A stretch of 64,000 nt of DNA from Owenia fusiformis (taxonomy: Eukaryota; Annelida; Polychaeta; Sabellida; Oweniidae): NCBI GenBank assembly GCA_903813345.2, contig CAIIXF020000010.1, positions 11,849,181-11,913,180 on the forward strand. Reading direction: 5' to 3'. Numbering within the stretch: position 1 is the first letter of the stretch; every line of letters begins with the position of its first letter. Both the position numbers and the translations under genes were made by a program. Below the pieces are notes generated by a model. It made no database searches. It was not told where the DNA came from and saw only the letters and a list, made by a program, of their open reading frames with translations. This document shows, piece by piece, positions 15,001 through 24,000 of this stretch.

Positions 15001-18000
15001 GCCGTGCACCGGCCGACGTGTTTTCCGATGTGGTACCGATGACATGATGAGGGAGCTCGGTGAGAGCCCGGTGATATTTAACTCCGAAGTTAAAATTTCA
15101 CCGAGCTACCACCGATGCGGTTTTAAGCAACAAACGCCACGGATGTCCGGCCGGTGTTCGGCCGAGTTCGGTGAAAATTGCATCGCTGGCTCATCGTAAC
15201 CTCATCGGCCGGGCTATGTGACTAGGCCATTAAAGAAAAATGTTTAAGTATGAATTTCATAATCCTTGATTTTCAAACAGCTACTAGATTCAAATTCAAA
15301 AAAGCGTTAAATAGTTGACTAAGGGTAATACTGCCAGTTGTTTACACCTAATGATTTGCAAGTTGGTACAAAAATTCTGTTAGCATATTCCAGCTAAATA
15401 ATAATGCAATTTTATAAATAATGCCAAAATACCAGACCCTTTCCTGGCACTTTTGGACCACCCTGTACATGTTCTTAATATAAGAAATACTCATATTGCA
15501 TGCATAAACATACCATAGGCATGGAATACAATTTTAAACATTAACCATATATGTTTTGTTAACTAATTGTACTTGTGTCAAGTTAACATTTCTATGTCAC
15601 CTGCAAAAGTGGAAACATATTGTGATGGTCTCTATTTTTATGTCATCACCAAAATGTGGCGACATATTATTATGGTCTCCATTTTTTGTGACGGCGATAG
15701 GTGGTTGGCGGGTGGCAGTTTGCCTCTGTAACAAATTTTTACAACTTCTAATATCTTAACAAATACTGTTTAGACTGACTTCATTTTTTTTCAAAATCAT
15801 CTACAAGTTTTTAGAAGTTCAAATCCGACTTCAGATTCGAGATTTGACCTTCAATGACTTTCTCAAGGTAAAAAAAGGTCAAAAAGGTATTTTTCAACTT
15901 GCTTCAAATTGACCAAATTTTTCAAAATTATTTACAAGTTCTCAAAAGTTCAAATCTGTCTTAAGATTTGAGATTTGACCTTCAATGACCCTCTTGAGGT
16001 AAAAATGGGTTAAAAAGGTATGTTTCAGTTTGTGTCAAATTGATCAATTTTTTCAATATCATCTACAAGTTCTTAGAATTTCAAATCTGACTTTAATTTT
16101 GAGATATGACCTTCAATGACCTTCTTAAGGACAAGAAAGGTCAAAAGGTCATTTTTCAACTTGCTTCAAATTGACCATTTTTTCAAAATCATCTACAAAT
16201 TCTCAGAAATTCAAATCTGACTTAAGATTGAACCCATAATGTTGTGAGCAACTAAGTGGTGTCATGTTAATGCCTTGTTATATAATCTTCTTGTCTTTAA
16301 TACTGGAGCCAGTAACCAGTTAAGCCTTATACAAAATGAGCACAATAACCAGAAAATGTTTACTTGAAGTACAATTTTCAAAATTAAACAGTATTTTCAT
16401 TGTCAACAATGCTATGAGTCAAGTTTGCATTTTACCTTTTGTCTTTATAACCATTGACCAGTTAAGCCTAATACATGAAATGAAAAAAATTACCAGAAAA
16501 CATAGATTTAAAGCCATGCCTATGGTAACACATTTTGATAATACACTAACACGTCTTACCAACATCTCACCTCATCAACCATCCAGCTGTATCTTTTCTA
16601 ACACCCCTGCACTGGTTTACTATAGAACAATCTAGAAACCTCTGAGATTGCAGCCTCGATCATTTCAGAGTTGTATACATGGATGGGTGATGGTTACTGG
16701 ACGGGTGGTAGGATTGCTGGTCTGGTGATAGGCCTAGTGGCAGCGCTGTTCCTCATCCTGCTATTGCTGTTCTGTTGCTGTAATAGAGGAGGAGGACCCA
16801 AGGTTGAGAAACGTGGTGGACTTAACATTGATGGTGACGTTGATGGGGATGTAGAAGCAGGTACAGATGAAGCCTTTCCTGTTTTACCCATATTATTAAT
16901 TCAGGGATAAAGAACAAAATTCTGTCATGTATTGCATTAATTGCACAATTGACAACAGATTTATCCTAGCTAGGCTATACTCGTATAGTCATTATTATTT
17001 AAAGATTAGAGTTTTCATACTTCAAGCAATTCGTAATTTACAAATGTATGCATGCAAAAACACTGTTTATAACAAGATTTGATTAGAGATATTTTGATGA
17101 TATAGCAGCCATTTTTGATATTTCTCATTTTTCTTTCATTAACATTTGTACAAAATCAGAGTATATTTCAATAATCAGTTGATAAAAAACAATGCTAACA
17201 GATGAAACGTAATATTTTCAAACTTACCAATCACTTATCACTCCAGGTGTAGATGGGGATGTAGCAGTCAAGTCTGGAGGTTTCTGCAGCTGCTGTGTGT
17301 GTTGTAAGCCTAAAGATCAGGGTGTAAGAGTGGACAGGTCAGGGGAAGTGAACCTAGCTATGGATGATATTGATGCTGATGCCAACGCGAATGTCAAGTA
17401 AGCCCTAGTGTACCCTTGGCAAGAACTTAACTTTATCTCCACTCTTCAAGTAATTCCTTGATCTATCCAACTAGAATACTGTAAAACAGGTATTGTTAGC
17501 GAGAGGTAATTGTTCGCTAAAATAAACCGGGGTTAAAATAAATCGGGCGCTAAAATTTGCAAATTCCCGGGAAACCACATGAATACTAGTATTTAAGGAG
17601 CTTTTCGTTCAGTGCTCGACTTCCGGTTTGTAATTTGAAAAAGGTAAATATTTTTAAATCGTATGTTTTTTCAATATCTGAAGGATAAATAGCCATCCAT
17701 CAGTGAAATAGTATTAGTAGTAAATATAAAGATAAAAGGTGTTAATTGAACACGGTTCAACAACCAATGATATTGCTTAAATTCTCCCGTACCATAAGTG
17801 AGCAAAGGATCACTTTCAAAATCAAAGTCTATAGATTAATCTTCATTTCGCTAAAATTTCCCACGCTAAAACCCCCTAAAATTGAAAAATCTCTAAAATT
17901 TCCCGGTGTCAAAATTACCCGTTTTACAGTATGTAGTAATTACTATATATATTTACTTCCACATGAAAACTGTATATCATTTTGTAGCTGTATGAAAATT

Positions 18001-21000
18001 GAACCACTAAAACATATAAATATTTAAGTTAAAGGGAACTTTCTACTATACCCGCCATGCTATCTGACCCGAATGAACCACATGGTGGTGAAACTGCCTA
18101 CTCGCAACTGAGTTATTCTAACTGCTGTTATATTTAAGCCTGTTTGATCATTTTTGAAGCCTTTGATTTATTTAATTTGAACAATATGCCTTTTTGTACA
18201 TGACATCATTGAATAATGCTTTCATAAATCTTACATTGTCCACTGAATGGAGAAGTGGGTTGTAATTTTGTGTTGTAATTCTGCATTCTATTGTATTGTT
18301 GGAATTCTCTGTTTAATGTGTGGGTTGTTATTGTTCTGTATTGTGATGTGTTGTAATTCAATATTGTATCTATGTGTTGTTTCTCTGTACTCAAATTCGG
18401 TACAGTTTGAAACTCTCTTCTTAAAGTTGTGAGTGATTAATGGGTTAAAATTCTGTGTTGCAGGGTGGAGGGAGATGTGAAAGCCCCCAGGGTGAGAGTA
18501 CAGAATGAATATGCAGTCCCCAATGTGAAGGTTGGAGAGAGGGCCATAGATGTAGACCTTAATGCTGGTGATGTGAAGGTCAAAGGACCAGATGTGGATG
18601 TTGGTGGTGAGTCAGTTCTTACATATCAACTATACATCTACATCTAAATATTGTTCTATTCCATTATTTGTTCCATGACTTTGAAAACTTACTTTACAAA
18701 TGGTACATTTGTAGTTATGTTTCTCATACAGAGGTTCTGCTTTGTCAAACTGTTGTAACATTTGTATGTTATAATGTTTCTGGTTATTTATCTTTAAATT
18801 GTCTTTGCAGATATTAACATTCAGAAAGAGGCTGATATTAAATTAAACAAACCAAACATTGATGTTGACTATGATTATGATGTCAAAGCACCAGATGTGG
18901 ATGTCAAAGCGCCAAATGTTGATTATGATGTTAAAGCGCCAAATGTTGATTATGATGTCAAAGCACATGATGTTGATTATGATGTCAAAGCACCAAATGT
19001 TGATGGAGATTATGATATCAAAGCACCAAATGTTGATTATGATGTCAAAGCACCAAATGTTGATGTTGATTATGATTTCAAAGCACCAAATGTTGATTAT
19101 AATGCCAAAGCACCAGATGTTGATGTTGATTATGATATCAAAGCGCCAAATGTTGATTATGATGTCAAATCACCAAATCTTGATGTTGATTATGATGTCA
19201 AACTACCAAATGCTGATGTTGATTATGATGTCAAAGCACCAAATGTTGATTATGATGTCAAAACACCAAATGTTGATGTTGATTATGGTGTCAAAGTACC
19301 AGATGTTGATGCCAAAATTGAGACACCTGAAGCTGAATCCAGAGGATTCTTTGCCAGAATGAAAGATAACATAACTGGTGCACTTTCCTCTGATAAAAAT
19401 AATGATGTGAATGTGAAGGCTGATGCAGATACCAACCTTTATAAGTAAGTTTACCTATTTTTGCTCATATTAATGACCTTGCATTTATTGGTTTGAATTT
19501 TGTATGTAGCATTGTTATAAGCTAGCAATATCATATTGCTCCATCAACAACGAAACAATCAAATTTTGATTTTAGAATGGCTGGACACAACGTTGCTGTA
19601 CCCATTTCTGAAACTGATGTGAATCTTAAGACTCCATATGTAAACCTTGGAGGTGAGTTTTGGATTTCTTTTGTCATCTGAGCTGTAAAAGTAGTTGTGC
19701 ATTGAATTTTAGTGGACAAAAGTCAGTTGAAATATCTCACAAGTGAACAGATTTTCTTGGATTCAGATATTCATTTTCAATACGACTGTGAATAAATGAC
19801 AACCGTAAGATATGAAAATAATTGAAGATTGATTATTATTACCACCTTGCCGGGCCAGTTCTAGGGGTTTTAGTGCTATTTTAAATGGCGTTCATTTTAC
19901 TATATCGACCTGAGAAATGTGTGACGTCATAGTGGTGGTCCATATGGACCGGTCTAGAATATATTCTGGACCGGCAATTTTCCCCGGGAAATTAGATATC
20001 GTTCATTGCGTAAGATTTTCTTGCTGTTTCAGTCCTGGTTGTTAACGGTGGTAAAAACACTAATAACGTCACTTCTGCGAGCAATATAGTGAAATATTGG
20101 ACCTTGGGCCTTCGGCCCTCGGTCCAATATTTCACTATATTGCCCTTAGAAATGACATTATTGTACTATTCAACCTTTCAATGTTGTGGAAACAAACAAA
20201 CTCTTGGTTTATTGACTTTAGGTGATGCTGAAATCCCTACAACTGACCTTGATGCTGACATGAGCTGGAAATCACCAAATGTTGATGGTGATTATGATGT
20301 CAGAGCACCGAATGTTGATTATGATGTCAGAGCACCAAATGTTGATGTTAAAGTACCAAATGTTGATTATGATGTCAGAGCACCAAGAGTTGATGTCAAA
20401 GCACCAAATGTTGATGTTGATTATGATGTCAAAGTGCCAAATGTTGATGTTGATTATGATGTCAAAGCGCCAAATGTTGATGTTGATTATGATGTCAAAG
20501 CACCAAATGTTGATGTTAATGGTCCAAATGTTGATTATTATGTCAGAGCACCAAGTGTTGATGTCAAAGCGCCAAATGTTGATGTTGATTATGATGTCAA
20601 AGCACCAAATGTTGATGTTGATTATGATGTCAAAGCACCTGAAGTTGATGTTAAGGCTCCCAAAGCTAAATCCAAAGGATTCTTTGCAAGAGTGAAAAAT
20701 AACATAGCTGGAGCATTTGATTCAGATAAAGATAACGATGTGAAAGTGAAAGCTGATGTGAATGCCCCAGATGTCAAAGCTCCTGTCAGTCTGGATTATA
20801 ATGCAGATGCCAATCTTGGGTAAGCCAAATACAACTTACATTACAGTCTGGTAATCTGGTTGTTTCTTTTAAGAAAGGTGATGGGTGATTCAACAATAAG
20901 TGGAATTTACTACACTGAGGAGTGGCTGTGATTTAATGTTGTAGTGGTCATGTTGGTTATGGTTACTCGTTGTACTTATAATTTTGTCATTTAACATTGT

Positions 21001-24000
21001 TCACCCTTCTATTCAAAATAATAAGGATGCAGTATGTGAGCCCAATGTATGAGACTGATAACTAAATTCAGATCATTTTAATTCAGTTTAAACAAGCCAT
21101 TATTGAAGCATATTGAATACACTGGAGTACCAAACTGTTGGGAAAAGGAATGAGGCATGATGGCATTCATTGAAATGTTCTTATCACTTTATACCTAAAT
21201 ATATACTGCAAAATAATTATTAGGTATTTTGTATTTTGATTTTAGAATGGCTGGAGAGAACATTGTTATACCAGTTTCTGAAACTGATGTGAATCTTAAA
21301 GCCCCAAATGTAAACCTTGGAGGTGAGCTCTGGAATTTTTTGTTTTTTGTATTGTAAAAGTAGCTTTGCATTACATTTTAGTAGATAGAAGTAAACATAT
21401 TGTCATGTCTCACAAGTTAACAGATTTTTCTTGACTCAGATAATCATTTTTGATGGCTTTAAATGAATTACAGTCTCATTGTTCTTTTGATAAATTGAAA
21501 GTATAACAACGATTGAAGGTTAATGACCAGTCATATGATGTGGAAATAAAAAACAAACTCTAAGTTTATTGACTTTAGGTGATGTTGAAATCCCTACCAC
21601 TGACCTTGATGCTGACATGAGCTGGAAATCACCAAATGTTGATGTTGATTATGATGTCAGAGCACCAAATGTTGATTATGATGTCAGAGCACCAAATGTT
21701 GATGTTAAAGCACCAAATGTTGATTATGATGTCAAAGCACCAAATGTTGATTATGATGTCAGAGCACCATATGTTGATGTAAAAGCGCCAAATGCGGATG
21801 TTGATTATAATGCCAGAGCTCCAAATGTTGATGTTGAAATCCCTACCACTGACCTTGATGCTGATATGAGTTGGAAATCACCAAATGTTGATGTTGATTA
21901 TGATGTCAGAGCACCGAATGTTGATGTTAAAGCACCAAATGTTGATTATGATGTCAGAGCACCAAATGTTGATGTTAAAGCACCGAATGTTGATGGTGAT
22001 TATGCTTTCAAGGCACCAAATGTTGATTATGATGTCAAAGTACCAAATGTTGATGGTGATTATAATGTTAAAGCACCTGAAGTTGATGTTAAGGCTCCCA
22101 AACCTAAATCCAAAGGATTCTTTGCCAGAGTGAAAAATAACATATCTGGAGCATTTGATTCAGATAAAGATGTGAAAGTGAAGGCTGATATGAAAAGCCC
22201 AGATGTTAAAGCTCCTGATGTCAATCTGGATTATGATCATGATGCCAATCTTGGGTAAGACAAGTACAACTTAAGTGTCTGTTTAGTGGAGCACACTAGG
22301 TCATCTGTATTTTATACTGTATTTTATATGGACAAGTATTTTTATAATTTCAGTTTTGAGAAAATCAAGTCAAGGGTCACTAAGAAAGTTATAAATTGAA
22401 AATGCCATTTACAGACTGGATACAAATTATCCAATATAAACCACCAAAGGCCAACAAGGCCAAAACTGGAACCAGTAGATTTTTCAATGTTCAATTTCAC
22501 GTGTCTACATGAAGTTACAATTTCTGGGCCTTATATGTTAATAATTGTCACATCCCTTGACAGTTTTTCATTTAGGAAATGTTTTTTAAGTCAGGATATT
22601 TTTAAATCTCCTTTTATATGTATTGTCAAAAATATTTCAGAACAAGTGTAGACTATGAAGTACCTGCAACCATAGTACCAGAGTCTGAAGTTGATGTCAA
22701 TCTTAAAGCACCAAATGTGAACCTGGGAGGTTAGCCTTTGATTATCTAAGTGCTCAATTGAGCTCATATACAAATATGATTAATAGTGTGGTTATTGATG
22801 TGATGCATACCACATCTCTTGAAATCACTTTGAAAGTGCAAACTTTCTCAATTAAATCATTAAATCACTTTACAGACATAAAGGCACAATGTTTCTCAAA
22901 ATGCTACAATAGACCCTGACCTTAATGCACTCAATTACATGTTTACAGGAGCTGCAAATTATGATGTTGATGTGAAAAGACCAAAGGTAGACACAGATTT
23001 GGATGCTGATGCAAACCTTGAGTAAGATCATTGTTTTTTGTTGGACAACTATATCCCTATACAAGAATTACAATAATTAATGATTGATAATGGGACTATG
23101 CTTTATACATGTAGAATTTCTGCTATTAGTATTTTTAAATGCTGTTATTGTTAAAAATGGGTCAAATTTAAAAAGATACAGATTTGGTACATATTTGAAA
23201 TGTACGTTTCCTTGAAATAGGATATTTTTTGACTGATAGATTATATTCAAAATTTTATCTTTTTAAAAACTTCAGTAACACTTCATGGGTTCATTTCTTA
23301 TTTAATTTGGTAAATGCTTTATAAATGTAGGATATCTTCCTGAAAACGTTCTGTCAAAGTGGCATCTTTGTTTAAACATTTTTCATTCACTTTCATCATA
23401 ACTTACAAAAGTGTAAACTTTTCTAGTTCTTGATATAAAATGTCACTTATGATTTGAACACTTTTCTATTTTAATTTGCAATGTACATGTACCTAGAGAT
23501 GATTTCCAACACTCAATAAATTTGTTGATAATTTACACAACAAGCCTTTGCCGTATGATAAAATTAGATAAAGCACTACACTCAGTGCTGCATTATCAAA
23601 TTTTATCTTGTTTATTTGAACAATAAGTGAATATCTAACCCAGATATTATTATTACGAAATTTAAATTTGTAACATCTTTATTTCACCGGCAGAGTGCAC
23701 ACTCCAGACATAAACATGCCTACAGTCAACAAGCCAAATGTCGACCTTCCTGATAATGACTTACCAGACATCAAATCTTCTGATATTGAACGACCTTCCA
23801 TGAACATTAAAGCCCCAGATGTTAATGCAGGGGGTAAGTATTTTACTGAGATAGTTCCAAATAATAGCCTATAATATATTTTTGCACTTAAAATCATTTG
23901 GAATCATTTTTCAAAACAAAATGGCACAATGTGGCAGGCTCGTCTGCTTTGATAGATCAACTGAGAAATCACTTATCTCACTTATTGGGGCCACTTATTA

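Noticed and set aside
14576-15199. Several short frames in the GC-rich element
   Set aside because: No stops because of base composition. They overlap on both strands, and no transposase motifs are visible.
13355-16635. A fourth FN3 domain between FN3-3 and the membrane exon
   Set aside because: I looked for a phase 1 exon with the W and Y-x-Y/F pattern and found only repeats and the transposon-like element. The phases at 13354 and 16636 join directly.
18859-20695. Methionine-rich frames (MSKHQML repeats) in the tail exons
   Set aside because: They are the +1 frame of the VKAPNVD repeats. The other frame has consistent splice phases and a non-repeated continuation.
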